From positions 1,116,001 through 1,180,000 of the forward strand of contig BPGU01000002.1 in the NCBI GenBank assembly GCA_026003195.1: DNA of 64,000 nucleotides. The letters are read 5' to 3'. Numbering within the stretch: the stretch's first letter is position 1; each line of letters opens with the position of its first letter. Both the position numbers and the translations under genes were made by a program. The notes beneath the pieces are model-generated. The model made no database searches. It was not told the DNA's origin and saw only the letters and a program-made list of their open reading frames with translations. This document shows, in pieces, positions 1-7,985 of this stretch. This DNA comes from Armatimonadota bacterium. Its GTDB lineage: Bacteria; Armatimonadota; HRBIN16.

Positions 1-1
1 A

Positions 2-745
2 CGTTTGCTTCCTCGCGCTGAGGAGGAGGTCTCTCGGGCTCTGGAACATGCCTTCCGGCAGATGGGTATCGAGGTATGGCTCTCCTCGCCGGCGGAAAGC
101 GTGGCAGCTAACGACGGCGGCGTACAGGTGCGCCTCGCGGATGGCAGAACGCTAGAGGGCAGCCATGCTTTCATCGCCATCGGCAGGCGGGCGGACCTGT
201 CGCGGTTGAACCTCGAGGCGGCGGGTATACCGTCCACTCCGCAGGGAATACCCGTGAACGAATACCTGCAGTCGCCTGTGGCACACATCTACGCAGCAGG
301 TGACGCGGCGGGACCGCCCTTCACTCTCAATCGTGGCTGGGCACAGGCGCAGGTGGCGGCACGTCATGCGCTGGGGGTGTCCACTCCGCCTTTCCGCCCC
401 GAGCTGGTGGTTGAGGCGGTGTACACGCAACCGCAGGTGGCCCAGGTGGGGATGACTGAAACGCAGACACTTCAGCAAGGGCTAAGCGTCAGGTCGCTCT
501 ACGCCGATTACGCCAGCAACCTGAAAGCGCAGCTGCTGGGCGAAGCTGAGGGCTTCGTGAAGCTGGTGGTAGAGGAGCACACAGGTAGGCTGCTCGGTGG
601 ATCGGCGATCGGTCCGCACGCGGCGGATGTGCTCGCTCCGCTGGCAACGGCGATGACTTTGGGTGGGACGGTGGAGACACTGGCTTCCCTCTACCCTGCC
701 CATCCGACGCTGGTAGAGCTGCTGTACGAGGCGGCGCGGGGGTAG
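2..745 (+). CDS. Dihydrolipoamide dehydrogenase-like flavoprotein, C-terminal part (5' end outside window)
   Basis: This is the C-terminal half of a pyridine nucleotide-disulfide oxidoreductase (dihydrolipoamide dehydrogenase / mercuric reductase class). The frame is open to the window edge, and the first visible residues (LLPRAEEEVS) match the middle of such proteins, so the start lies upstream. Seen in order: the end of the NAD(P)-binding domain with AIGRRAD, the second FAD-binding motif with YAAGDAAG, and the dimerisation domain ending in YPAHPTLVELL, which supplies the His of the His-Glu pair. The N-terminal redox CXXXXC motif is out of view, so the exact substrate cannot be decided. The stop lies 1 bp before the convergent ridA stop. 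Confidence 0.85.
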   Translation, partial: RLLPRAEEEVSRALEHAFRQMGIEVWLSSPAESVAANDGGVQVRLADGRTLEGSHAFIAIGRRADLSRLNLEAAGIPSTPQGIPVNEYLQSPVAHIYAAGDAAGPPFTLNRGWAQAQVAARHALGVSTPPFRPELVVEAVYTQPQVAQVGMTETQTLQQGLSVRSLYADYASNLKAQLLGEAEGFVKLVVEEHTGRLLGGSAIGPHAADVLAPLATAMTLGGTVETLASLYPAHPTLVELLYEAARG

Positions 746-746
746 C

Positions 747-1130
747 CTACCCGACCACCGCCACCGCCTCTATCTCTACCTGCACCCCCCGCGGCAGAGC
801 AGCTACCTGCACGGTGGAGCGAGCGGGCGGGTCGTTCGGGAAGAACTCGGCGTACACGGCGTTCACCGACGCGAACTGCCCCAGGTCGGTCAGGAAGATG
901 GTGGTTTTGACCACATCCTGCAGGGAGGCACCCGCCGCCTGCAGCACCGCCTGCAGGTTGTACAGCACCTGTCGCGCCTGCTCGGCAGCGGTCTCGCCCA
1001 CGATTTCGCCCGTCTGCGGGTGCAGCGGTATCTGCCCCGAAGTGAAGACCATATTGCCCACGCGGATCGCCTGCGAGTAGGGTCCGATTGCTGCCGGGGC
1101 ATTGGCGGTAGTGATAACCTGTTTGGGCAT
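747..1130 (-). CDS. ridA: RidA family reactive enamine/imine deaminase
   Basis: 127-residue cytosolic protein of the RidA/YjgF family, which hydrolyses 2-aminoacrylate and related enamines released by PLP enzymes before they do damage. Family landmarks are present: GPYSQAI near residue 16, FTSGQIP near 29, the substrate carboxylate-binding Arg104 in PPARSTVQVAALP, and Glu119 in VEIEAVA. Length is typical. It is divergent from the HAD phosphatase and separated from it by about 100 bp; GGAGGA lies upstream of the ATG. The Arg implies an active deaminase and not one of the Arg-less family branches. Confidence 0.93.
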   Translation of the reverse strand: MPKQVITTANAPAAIGPYSQAIRVGNMVFTSGQIPLHPQTGEIVGETAAEQARQVLYNLQAVLQAAGASLQDVVKTTIFLTDLGQFASVNAVYAEFFPNDPPARSTVQVAALPRGVQVEIEAVAVVG

Positions 1131-1217
1131 CGTGTGTGTCCTCCTCTTGCGTAATGACAGAGCGGATGTTTTCGATTCGCTGCGCTTATCCTCTTCTCCT
1201 GCTCAGGCGGGGGCTGG

Positions 1218-1223
1218 TATAAT
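1218..1223 (+). promoter_or_regulatory. Extended -10 promoter of the HAD gene; probable leaderless start
   Basis: TGGTATAAT is a perfect TATAAT with the TGn extension, ending 6 bp before the ATG at 1230. Transcription would start at or within a base or two of that ATG, and no Shine-Dalgarno sequence precedes it, so a leaderless mRNA is expected. No good -35 is seen, which is normal for extended -10 promoters. Confidence 0.6.
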
Positions 1224-1229
1224 GCAGAC

Positions 1230-1889
1230 ATGCACACCATTTTCCAGAATGCGCACGCCGTGTTGTTTGACCTCGACGGCACGCTCGTCGAGACGGATAT
1301 TGACTTCTCCAAACTGCGCGCGGCGACCCTGCAACTGATTACGGAGTATGGGATAGATACCCTTCCCCTGCAGCAGCTGGACGTGCTGGGGGCGGTGGAG
1401 CAGGCGGTGCAAACGTTGCGTTCCGCAGGCAGGGAAGAGGACGGTGCGGAGCTGCGCCAGCGTGCCTTCGCCCGACTGCAGGCGATGGAGATGGCTTATT
1501 GCGCCTCGCCCCGTGCCGTGCCGGGCATGTACGACCTGCTGGGTGCGCTGAAGGCGCAGGGCGTACGGATCGGCATCATCACCCGCAACGACCGCGAGGT
1601 CTCCCTGCGCACCCTGAGTGTCCTGCAGATACCTTACGATTCGCTGGTCAGTCGAGACGATGTACCACAGGTGAAGCCCCACCCGCAGCATGTGCTGGTG
1701 GTGCTGGAGAAGTGGGGGATCGCGCCCGCTCACTGCGTCGTGGTGGGCGACTACTGGATGGATGTGGAGGCGGGCAAGGCAGCAGGGTGCCGAACCGTGG
1801 GCATCTGGCGACGGGATGTGCCCATCAACCCCTTCCGCAACCATCCACCCGATGTGCTGGTGAGGGAGCTGCAGGAGCTGCTGGAGTGA
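1230..1889 (+). CDS. HAD-superfamily phosphatase (phosphoglycolate phosphatase-like)
   Basis: 219-residue haloacid dehalogenase-type hydrolase. Motif I is DLDGT with nucleophile Asp14 and acid/base Asp16; the later GDYWMDVEAGKAAG supplies the motif IV acidic residues, and the Lys of VKPHPQH is motif III. The helical cap between motifs I and II fits the C1 subclass of phosphoglycolate phosphatase, beta-phosphoglucomutase and similar enzymes; substrate cannot be read from sequence. The start is the ATG directly behind an extended -10 box, with no ribosome-binding site. It is convergent with the small membrane-protein gene. Confidence 0.85.
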   Translation: MHTIFQNAHAVLFDLDGTLVETDIDFSKLRAATLQLITEYGIDTLPLQQLDVLGAVEQAVQTLRSAGREEDGAELRQRAFARLQAMEMAYCASPRAVPGMYDLLGALKAQGVRIGIITRNDREVSLRTLSVLQIPYDSLVSRDDVPQVKPHPQHVLVVLEKWGIAPAHCVVVGDYWMDVEAGKAAGCRTVGIWRRDVPINPFRNHPPDVLVRELQELLE

Positions 1890-1933
1890 GCCTGCAACGG
1901 TGCGAGCCCTGAACGATGCCAAAAGAGCGAAAC

Positions 1934-1960
1934 GGACACGGCTCGTGTCGAGCCGTGTCC
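1934..1960. terminator. Bidirectional hairpin between convergent genes
   Basis: A perfect 12-bp stem (1934-1945 with 1949-1960) and a 3-nt loop lie between two convergent genes. On the minus strand a short T-run (CTCTTTTGG) follows after several bases; on the plus strand no T-run is seen. It probably acts as a shared terminator or end-protecting hairpin. Confidence 0.6.
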
Positions 1961-1983
1961 ACCGAGAAGTTTGGGCAAAGTGC

Positions 1984-2187
1984 CTAGCGACGGGTGTCCG
2001 CAGCAGGGGGGTAGTCCGGCGTTGGCTTGTAGGACCCCCCCTGTTCCATCCACGGCGGCACGCCCGGGGTGTACTTCACCCCACGAGGCGGACGTGGCGC
2101 ACTGAGATAGTAGTACGCACCGAAGATCAGCGCGATCACGACTACTACCAGCGCAATCGCTACCGCAGGGCTGACCTCTTTTTTCAC
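1984..2187 (-). CDS. Small single-span membrane protein, 67 aa
   Basis: A GTG start with GAGGTGA upstream gives a 67-residue protein. After a short KKE head there is one hydrophobic helix (residues about 8-28), then a Pro-rich polar tail with PPRGVKYTPGVPPW. It follows the prepilin gene by 19 bp on the same strand and is probably co-transcribed with it and the LacI regulator. No catalytic motif is visible. Its position suggests a partner of the prepilin in membrane assembly or anchoring, but that is inference from context. Confidence 0.7.
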   Translation of the reverse strand: MKKEVSPAVAIALVVVVIALIFGAYYYLSAPRPPRGVKYTPGVPPWMEQGGSYKPTPDYPPAADTRR

Positions 2188-2206
2188 CAGTAGTCACCTC
2201 ATGTCG

Positions 2207-2959
2207 CTACTGTCTTTTGTCCCACATGCCGTTGGGCCAGGGTCCGTTGGGTGGGTCGCGCCGTGCCGGGTCGGTGGTCTGGTTGCCGATGGGGCGCGTG
2301 GTCTGGTCACGGCGCATCCACTTCACATGCCCATCGCACATCGCGTAGTTGCTGCCCTGCGAGTGGATAGTGGCTCCACCGCCCTGCATGTTGAACTCGT
2401 CATAATCCCAGAAGACCTCCGTCGCCCAGCCCACGCTCCACTGGTGGTACCAGTTCGGGCGCTCTGCGATGAAGATGGTCGTTGCCGGGCTGACGATGGT
2501 CGATTCCGCAGAGGCGGCAGGCGACATCAGGAAGCTGTAGGAGTTTGCCCCCCATCCCCAATCGGATTCAGGCCAGCGGAAGTTCTGACTGTAGGTCACC
2601 GGGATAGCGGGTTTGGTATTGTCGTTGGCGTCTTGTCCGCGTCCCCAGGCATCGCTGGGGCACTTCCACACCTGCTGGTTCTTCACATAGGGATGAATCT
2701 GCTGGTGCCAGGGCATCCAGGTGGGGTCCCATCCCCATGTCCAGCTGTGCACCTCGTCGTAGTCCTGGGTGTACATCAGCTCGCCCAGCATAATCTGTTT
2801 CATGTTGGACAAGCAGGTGGTCGCGCGCGCTTTTTCCCGAGCCTGTGCGAATACCGGGAAGAGAATCGCCGCCAGAATGGCGATAATGGCGATGACCACG
2901 AGCAGCTCGATCAGAGTAAATGCCTGTCTCTGGTCTCGCCGTTCAGTACTCACTTGCAT
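2207..2959 (-). CDS. Type II secretion/type IV prepilin-like protein with H-X9-DG motif (DUF1559 type)
   Basis: 250-residue pseudopilin-like protein. It has a short basic leader, then [19 protein letters not shown]: a class III prepilin signal with Glu at +5 and cleavage expected before Phe. The usual Gly at -1 is replaced by Ala. The C-terminal part has [12 protein letters not shown], the H-X9-DG motif of prepilin-type processing-associated proteins of Planctomycetes and Armatimonadota. The middle is rich in Trp and aromatics. The ATG is preceded by AGGAGGGAG. The gene lies 30 bp after lacI and 19 bp before the small membrane protein, so it is likely under the LacI-type operator. Such proteins occur in many copies per genome and their exact role is unsettled. 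Confidence 0.88.
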   Translation of the reverse strand: MQVSTERRDQRQAFTLIELLVVIAIIAILAAILFPVFAQAREKARATTCLSNMKQIMLGELMYTQDYDEVHSWTWGWDPTWMPWHQQIHPYVKNQQVWKCPSDAWGRGQDANDNTKPAIPVTYSQNFRWPESDWGWGANSYSFLMSPAASAESTIVSPATTIFIAERPNWYHQWSVGWATEVFWDYDEFNMQGGGATIHSQGSNYAMCDGHVKWMRRDQTTRPIGNQTTDPARRDPPNGPWPNGMWDKRQ

Positions 2960-2989
2960 GGTCTTTCTCCCTCCTGCTGATGATTTATC

Positions 2990-4036
2990 TCAGCTGGATG
3001 CCGCTACGGGATCCAGCGTGGTTCCGTAGCGAAGTTGCACCGGGATGGCAATGTCGGTGTAGTCTTCGCGTTCTCCGGTGATGTACTGATGCAAGAGGTG
3101 CACGGCGGCTTCCGCCAGCGCGTCCAGGTCCACGTGCACCGAGGCGGCGATATGGCGCGTGGTGGCGGGCCAGTGCAGACCATCATAGCCAATCACGGAG
3201 AGCCTCGCGGGAACCTCTATGCCCAGATGGTCGCAGTCTTCCAGCAAGCGGTATGCCAGCCAGTCGCGCCAGCAGAATATCGCCGTGGGAGGTTCTGGTT
3301 CGTGGAACAGGTGCTCCAGAACCCTTTGTCCCTCGCTCCAGTAGCTGGCGATGCGATGCTCCGGCAGGTCTGCACCGAGCGCGCGAAGATATTGCTGCAG
3401 CAGACGAACGCGCGGGATAGCATCGCGGAAGTGGCTTCCCTCCTCGATCACCGCAGCGATACGCCGATGCCCCAGCGCGACGAGTGTTTCGGCCACCTGT
3501 CTCATTCCGCTTTCCACGTCATCGCGCACGGAGGGCAGGATACCCTCGCTATCGCGGGCGTTGATGAGCACCACCGGCAGACGCGAGCGTCGCAGCAGGG
3601 GCAACAGAGGGTCATCGGGCAGAGGGGCAAACAACAGTAAACCGTCGGCGCGTCCGCCGTTCAGGAAGCGGTAGGTCTCCTCAGGCGGTCGGCTGAAGTC
3701 GCAGTGTACCAGCACATCGTAGCCGAGCTGACCCGCCGCACGCTCGATGGCGGTGGACAGCCTGTCCATGTAGAGGTCGTTTTCGGTGCGCAGGCGGAAC
3801 GCATTGAAGAAGGAGAGAATGTGTGTACGTCCCCTCTGCATCGAGCGCACCAGCAGGTTGGGGCTGTAATCCAGCTCCTGTGCCGCCTCCTTCACGCGCC
3901 GGAGCGTTTCCTCCGAAATGCGGTGCGTGCTGGCTTTGCCGCTGAGCACCAGCGAGGCGGTGGTACGGGAGACACCTGCCCGCTTTGCCACCTCATCGAG
4001 CGTTGCCCGTGTTCTTCTTCGGGACGGAAGGGACAT
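2990..4036 (-). CDS. LacI-family transcriptional regulator
   Basis: 348-residue repressor. The N-terminal helix-turn-helix LDEVAKRAGVSRTTASLVLSGK (about residues 13-34) is followed by the hinge helix region with LDYSPNLLVRSM, then a periplasmic-binding-protein-like sensor domain of about 280 residues (DGLLLFAP, VIGYDG). It probably senses a sugar connected with the divergent GH30 glycosidase. A consensus promoter and an 18-bp palindrome over its transcription start imply autorepression. The downstream prepilin and small membrane protein are close enough to share the transcript. Confidence 0.93.
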   Translation of the reverse strand: MSLPSRRRTRATLDEVAKRAGVSRTTASLVLSGKASTHRISEETLRRVKEAAQELDYSPNLLVRSMQRGRTHILSFFNAFRLRTENDLYMDRLSTAIERAAGQLGYDVLVHCDFSRPPEETYRFLNGGRADGLLLFAPLPDDPLLPLLRRSRLPVVLINARDSEGILPSVRDDVESGMRQVAETLVALGHRRIAAVIEEGSHFRDAIPRVRLLQQYLRALGADLPEHRIASYWSEGQRVLEHLFHEPEPPTAIFCWRDWLAYRLLEDCDHLGIEVPARLSVIGYDGLHWPATTRHIAASVHVDLDALAEAAVHLLHQYITGEREDYTDIAIPVQLRYGTTLDPVAASS

Positions 4037-4048
4037 CCGTTTTCCTCT

Positions 4049-4066
4049 TGCTAAAGTACTTTAGCA
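4049..4066. promoter_or_regulatory. LacI-type operator O1 (perfect palindrome)
   Basis: TGCTAAAGTACTTTAGCA is an 18-bp perfect palindrome covering the predicted transcription start (about 4062) of the lacI gene. Its form, an even palindrome around a central TA step, fits LacI-family operators. Binding here would repress the regulator's own transcript. Confidence 0.8.
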
Positions 4067-4068
4067 CC

Positions 4069-4097
4069 ATTATAACCCGGTATGGCGAGGTTGTCAA
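4069..4097 (-). promoter_or_regulatory. Consensus sigma-70 promoter of the lacI gene
   Basis: On the minus strand TTGACA (4097-4092) and TATAAT (4074-4069) are separated by 17 bp, a perfect consensus promoter. The predicted start falls inside operator O1, giving a leader of about 26 nt. The -35 overlaps a possible plus-strand -35 (TTGTCA at 4091-4096) for the glycosidase, so the two promoters would be back to back. Confidence 0.8.
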
Positions 4098-4103
4098 GAG
4101 GTT

Positions 4104-4121
4104 TGCTAAAGTATTTTAGCG
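4104..4121. promoter_or_regulatory. LacI-type operator O2 (near-palindrome)
   Basis: TGCTAAAGTATTTTAGCG matches O1 at 16 of 18 positions, 55 bp from it (start to start). It lies where the -10 region of the GH30 promoter is expected. A tetrameric or dimer-paired repressor could bridge O1 and O2 at about five helical turns. Confidence 0.75.
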
Positions 4122-4149
4122 AATTTTTGAAAAAAACAGGAGTGACGCG

Positions 4150-5697
4150 GTGCAGAACACGGGCGAGTCAGAAGCGAAGCAACTTGACCTCTTATCTCCA
4201 CTGCGTCACTCCCTGAAAGGGAGAAAGGGTGTGCACATGCTTACGGTAACCGTTCAGCTCAGTACCGGTCGACGTTACCAGCGCATCGAGCATTTTGGGG
4301 CATCGGGCGCATGGAGCATAGACCCCATCGGTAAAGAGTGGACAGAAGCAAACAAGAACGCTCTGGCAGACCTGCTCTTTTCGCGGGAGAAGGGCATCGG
4401 TTTGTCCCTGTGGCGGTTCAACATCGGCGCAGGGGGTGCGCTTACCGACCAGCTCTGGGACCCCTGGCGGGGCGCAGAGGTGTTCAAAGCCTCCGAAGAG
4501 GCAGAGTATGACTGGAGCAAACACGCCGGGCAGCAATGGTTTCTCCGCGCGGCGAAGAAGCGCGGTGTGGAACGGTTCCTTGCCTGCGTGTACAGCCCGC
4601 CCGTGTGGATGACGAAGAACGGACATGCCCACTGCGATAAACAATCCGGCTCCACAAACCTGAAACCGGGGTACGAGAGGCATTTTGCGCGTTTCCTGAC
4701 CGATGTTCTGGAACACTTCGCGAAGGAGGGGTTGCCTTTTCACTCTATCAGCCCGGTCAATGAGCCGAACTGGGAGTGGGAAGGTGGTCAGGAGGGTTGC
4801 CGATACAACAACGAGGACCTGAAGCGGGTGATTCACGCTCTGTACGACGAGATCCGTTCCCGCAAACTGCGTACCGAAATCGTGGTGCCCGAAGCGGGTG
4901 ACCTGGTCTCCCTGCTGGATGACGAATTCTACCGCCGCTGGGCGCGCATGGAGGATCCGAGAGCCGCTTACACTCACGGCAACCGCTCGAAGGGTTGGGG
5001 GATGTATGGTCAGTACATCCGTGAGCTGCTGGGTGATGCCGAGATTCGGCGCAAGGTGGGCAATCGCCTCTGCGCACACTCTTACTGGACCGATTCCAGC
5101 CTGCATCTCTTGAGAGACCTCCGGCGAACCGTACGCGAGAACATAGACCGCTACGCTCCCGGCGCTCAGTACTGGCAGACCGAGTACTGTGTGATGGAGC
5201 ATCATCGGGACCTGGGAATGGACACCGCTCTGCGGGTAGCCAGAGTGATACACTATGACCTGACCGCCGCCAGCGCTTCTGCCTGGCACTGGTGGCTGGC
5301 GGTTTCGCCTTATGATTACAAAGATGGGCTGATATACACCGACTATCGGCATACCGGGCAACAGAACATCCTGCCCTCCAAAACATTGTGGACGCTGGGC
5401 AACTTCAGCCGATTCATTCGCCCGGGCGCAACCCGGGTGCACGCCGAACCTTCGGAAGTGGAAGAGGAGCTGCTGGTTTCCGCTTACGTACAGGCTCGCA
5501 GCCCCCGCCTGATCTGCGTGGTAGTTCATCGTGGCGAAAAGGAAGCTCTGTTGCGACTGGAGTCGGACCGCAACGTGGAGGAGTGGACGCCGTTCATCAC
5601 CTCTGCGGAACACGACCTTGCCCGGCAGCCTGCAGTGAAAGCGAGCAGGGAGTTGCTGATACCACCTCGCAGCGTGGTGACGCTGACCGCCCTGTAA
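4150..5697 (+). CDS. Glycoside hydrolase family 30-like enzyme
   Basis: 515-residue (beta/alpha)8 retaining glycosidase resembling GH30 (glucosylceramidase / endo-beta-1,6-galactanase group). The acid/base is Glu205 in SPVNEPNWEWEGGQEGC; the probable nucleophile is Glu345 in YWQTEYCVMEHH. A C-terminal beta domain follows from about residue 400. No signal peptide is seen, so it is probably cytosolic. The GTG at 4150 has AGGAG 7 bp upstream; an ATG at 4237, 29 codons in and close to the start of the fold, also has a purine-rich site. The divergent lacI gene and two operators point to sugar-controlled expression. The exact substrate is not readable. Confidence 0.85.
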   Translation: MQNTGESEAKQLDLLSPLRHSLKGRKGVHMLTVTVQLSTGRRYQRIEHFGASGAWSIDPIGKEWTEANKNALADLLFSREKGIGLSLWRFNIGAGGALTDQLWDPWRGAEVFKASEEAEYDWSKHAGQQWFLRAAKKRGVERFLACVYSPPVWMTKNGHAHCDKQSGSTNLKPGYERHFARFLTDVLEHFAKEGLPFHSISPVNEPNWEWEGGQEGCRYNNEDLKRVIHALYDEIRSRKLRTEIVVPEAGDLVSLLDDEFYRRWARMEDPRAAYTHGNRSKGWGMYGQYIRELLGDAEIRRKVGNRLCAHSYWTDSSLHLLRDLRRTVRENIDRYAPGAQYWQTEYCVMEHHRDLGMDTALRVARVIHYDLTAASASAWHWWLAVSPYDYKDGLIYTDYRHTGQQNILPSKTLWTLGNFSRFIRPGATRVHAEPSEVEEELLVSAYVQARSPRLICVVVHRGEKEALLRLESDRNVEEWTPFITSAEHDLARQPAVKASRELLIPPRSVVTLTAL

Positions 5698-5731
5698 AAG
5701 CACGCAGGAAATCACCCGATGCGCAGGTAAA

Positions 5732-7018
5732 ATGAGGGTGCAATTCACGGGGGAGGTTTGGAAAGCACTGATGCCCAAGCGCAAGAACGAGGCGGTACCC
5801 AATCCGTCGGAAGAGACGCTGAATCTGCTGGAGCCCGTGCGCGGTATTGCGGATGTGAACGACCCACAGGTGGCGCAAACGGCGAGCCAGCTGCTCAGTC
5901 TGCCGCAGGTAGAGCAGGTTGCTGCAGCGGTGTGGATGGGGAATCAGCCGGAGTATGCGGGGATGCTGGCTTATCTGGTGGGCAAAGCGAGCGTCACGGG
6001 CGCACTGCGGCGGGCGGTCAAGCAGTCGCTCTTCGAACTGCGCCGTCGCGGCGTTCAGGTTTCTCTACCGGCAGAGGAGAAACCGCCTTTGCAAGAAGCC
6101 GCGAGCGTGTCTCAGGCGTGGACGGTGGAGGAGTGTTTTGCAGCAGCGCCCTATCTGCGGCAGGATAGCATTTCCGCCCTGCATCTGCGTTTCTTCATGC
6201 GCCATGTCTCCGGTCAACAAGCGGTTTTTTCCCTGAACGTTACCCCGGCGGGACATCTCTCCTCTGCACGTTTGCTGGAGGGAAAAGTGCGCGATTGGTA
6301 CGAAGAGTGCCTCCGCAGTCCCTATCGCCTCGAGGACGAACGGGAAGCAGCCAGCGACGGGAACGAGTTCGTTTCCGTGCCGGTGGAATGGGCAGTGTGG
6401 CTCGCCAATGAGTGTCGCCAGCGTAACTTTCAGGAGCACGTCCCGATGCCTGCACATGCGGCGTTTTACTGGGGACGGCTCCCCGCGCTCCCCGAGCAGC
6501 CTGTGGCGCATCCGGTGGACAGCCTGCCCGACGTGGAAGCGGGGTGGCTGGTGACCTCTCTGGTGCAAACCGAGCCGCCGTTTCCACTTTCGTTTCATGC
6601 GGTGCGGATGCTGCTACCGTACACGCCTCATCCGGAACAGTTTGCTGCGGAATTCAAAGTGGCGTGGGAAGAGTCGCAGACGCGCATTGTGCTGTCGCCG
6701 CAATCGGAAGAGGAACGGAAACAGCGGCTGAGGGAGAAGCTCTTCCAGAGGTTGTTCCCGGATGAGCGCATTCGCGAGCACCTCCTGTTCATGCTGCCCA
6801 TTCTGGGCAGCATCGCTCTGCTCGGAGGTGACCGTCATGCCGCGCTGTGGTTCAAGGCATTATGGCGCGAGCTGAAGGAGCGACCGGACCGCCCCTTCTG
6901 GAGAACGGAGACTGCCGTTATCCTGACTGGTACGTCCTATCACACGCTCATGGCAGCAGTCGGAATGGAAAAACCACAGGAGGATGGAGAAGATGCTCCA
7001 CAGTCATCGTCGGAATGA
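5732..7018 (+). CDS. Conserved-looking hypothetical protein, 428 aa
   Basis: I do not recognise this protein. It is a soluble protein of about 428 residues with no signal peptide or clear membrane helix. The N-terminal 100 residues look helical (many Ala, Leu, Gln). The middle has WAVWLANECRQRNFQEHV. Near the C-terminus is an Arg/Glu-rich helical stretch (EEERKQRLREKLFQRLFPDE) then a hydrophobic LLFMLPILGSIALLGGD. The start is uncertain: the ATG at 5732 has a weak site, and the ATG at 5771 follows GGGGGAGG at a longer than usual distance. Its end overlaps the next gene by about 25 bp, suggesting co-translation with the lipoprotein hydrolase. Confidence 0.7.
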   Translation: MRVQFTGEVWKALMPKRKNEAVPNPSEETLNLLEPVRGIADVNDPQVAQTASQLLSLPQVEQVAAAVWMGNQPEYAGMLAYLVGKASVTGALRRAVKQSLFELRRRGVQVSLPAEEKPPLQEAASVSQAWTVEECFAAAPYLRQDSISALHLRFFMRHVSGQQAVFSLNVTPAGHLSSARLLEGKVRDWYEECLRSPYRLEDEREAASDGNEFVSVPVEWAVWLANECRQRNFQEHVPMPAHAAFYWGRLPALPEQPVAHPVDSLPDVEAGWLVTSLVQTEPPFPLSFHAVRMLLPYTPHPEQFAAEFKVAWEESQTRIVLSPQSEEERKQRLREKLFQRLFPDERIREHLLFMLPILGSIALLGGDRHAALWFKALWRELKERPDRPFWRTETAVILTGTSYHTLMAAVGMEKPQEDGEDAPQSSSE

Positions 7019-7979
7019 GAGGGTACTGCGCAGCCTGCTTCATGTGAGCGTGTTGCTGATGCTGGTGATGGCAACTATGGGGTGCGCTCGCACTCAGAAC
7101 GCGGAACCCGCGCGGATGTTGCCCTACGAGCAGCTCTACGCTTATGACAGGGACTTGCCTCTCAACGCGGAGGTGCAAGAACAGCAACGCGCAAACGGCT
7201 ACGTCATCCACCGCGTGCAGTACAACAGTGTGCATGACAAGCGCGTGCCCGCATGGTGGTGCGTGCCCACGACGGGAACACCTCCCTACCCGTGCGTCAT
7301 CATCATGCACGGTTACGGCGGCGATAAGAACGGTTTGCAGATGCTGGCGCCTGCTTTTGCAATGCGCGGTATCGCCACACTGGCGATTGACGCGGAGTAC
7401 CACGGCGACCGTAAGCAGACGGGCAGTGATATCCTGAGCCCCTATCTCTATCGCAACCGCGACGCCTTCATCCAGACGGTGATTGACCTGCGTCGCGCCA
7501 TCGACTTCCTGCAGAGCAGACAGGAGATAGACGGTAAGCGCATCGGCTACATCGGGCTGAGCATGGGAGGCATTCTGGGCGGTATACTGGCTGGAGTAGA
7601 CGAGCGCGTACAGGCTCCTATTCTCATCGTGGCTGGTGGGGACTGGGGCTACCTGTTTGCCAACAGCCAGCATCCGAACGCCGTGCAACTGCGTGAGAAG
7701 AACCCCGAGCTGTTCAAGAACCCTCAGAAAATCAACGAGGTAGTGGGTCCGATGGACCCTGTGAACTGGGCAGGACGCATCTCCCCCCGCCCGTTGCTGA
7801 TGATTAACGGCAAGGATGACCAGATTGTGCCCCGAGAGTGTACCGAGCGGCTCTTCGCGGCGGCAAAGGAACCCAAGGAGATTGTGTGGCTGGAGGGAGG
7901 GCACATGCCTCAGCCGGACGCCGTGCTGCGCAAGGTGGATGAGTGGCTGAGCAAGCACCTTTTAGCGACCAAACCCTAG
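6993..7979 (+). CDS. Alpha/beta hydrolase lipoprotein (dienelactone hydrolase/acyl esterase-like)
   Basis: Secreted alpha/beta hydrolase of about 328 residues. The N-terminus has a basic head, a hydrophobic stretch and a lipobox-like MATMGC, so it is probably a lipoprotein. The fold is marked by MHGYGGD (oxyanion region), nucleophile elbow GLSMGG, an acid in GKDDQIVP and the His of GGHMP. AGGAGG ends directly at the ATG of 6984, leaving no spacing, whereas the ATG at 6993 is 9 bp away; I therefore choose 6993. It overlaps the preceding gene. The natural substrate, perhaps an acylated sugar given the nearby glycosidase, is only a guess. Confidence 0.85.
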   Translation: MLHSHRRNERVLRSLLHVSVLLMLVMATMGCARTQNAEPARMLPYEQLYAYDRDLPLNAEVQEQQRANGYVIHRVQYNSVHDKRVPAWWCVPTTGTPPYPCVIIMHGYGGDKNGLQMLAPAFAMRGIATLAIDAEYHGDRKQTGSDILSPYLYRNRDAFIQTVIDLRRAIDFLQSRQEIDGKRIGYIGLSMGGILGGILAGVDERVQAPILIVAGGDWGYLFANSQHPNAVQLREKNPELFKNPQKINEVVGPMDPVNWAGRISPRPLLMINGKDDQIVPRECTERLFAAAKEPKEIVWLEGGHMPQPDAVLRKVDEWLSKHLLATKP

Positions 7980-7985
7980 CAGACC

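Noticed and set aside
4192-5802. 536-codon open frame opposite the GH30 gene
   Set aside because: Antisense shadow; no recognisable domain, and the GH30 active-site motifs are on the plus strand.
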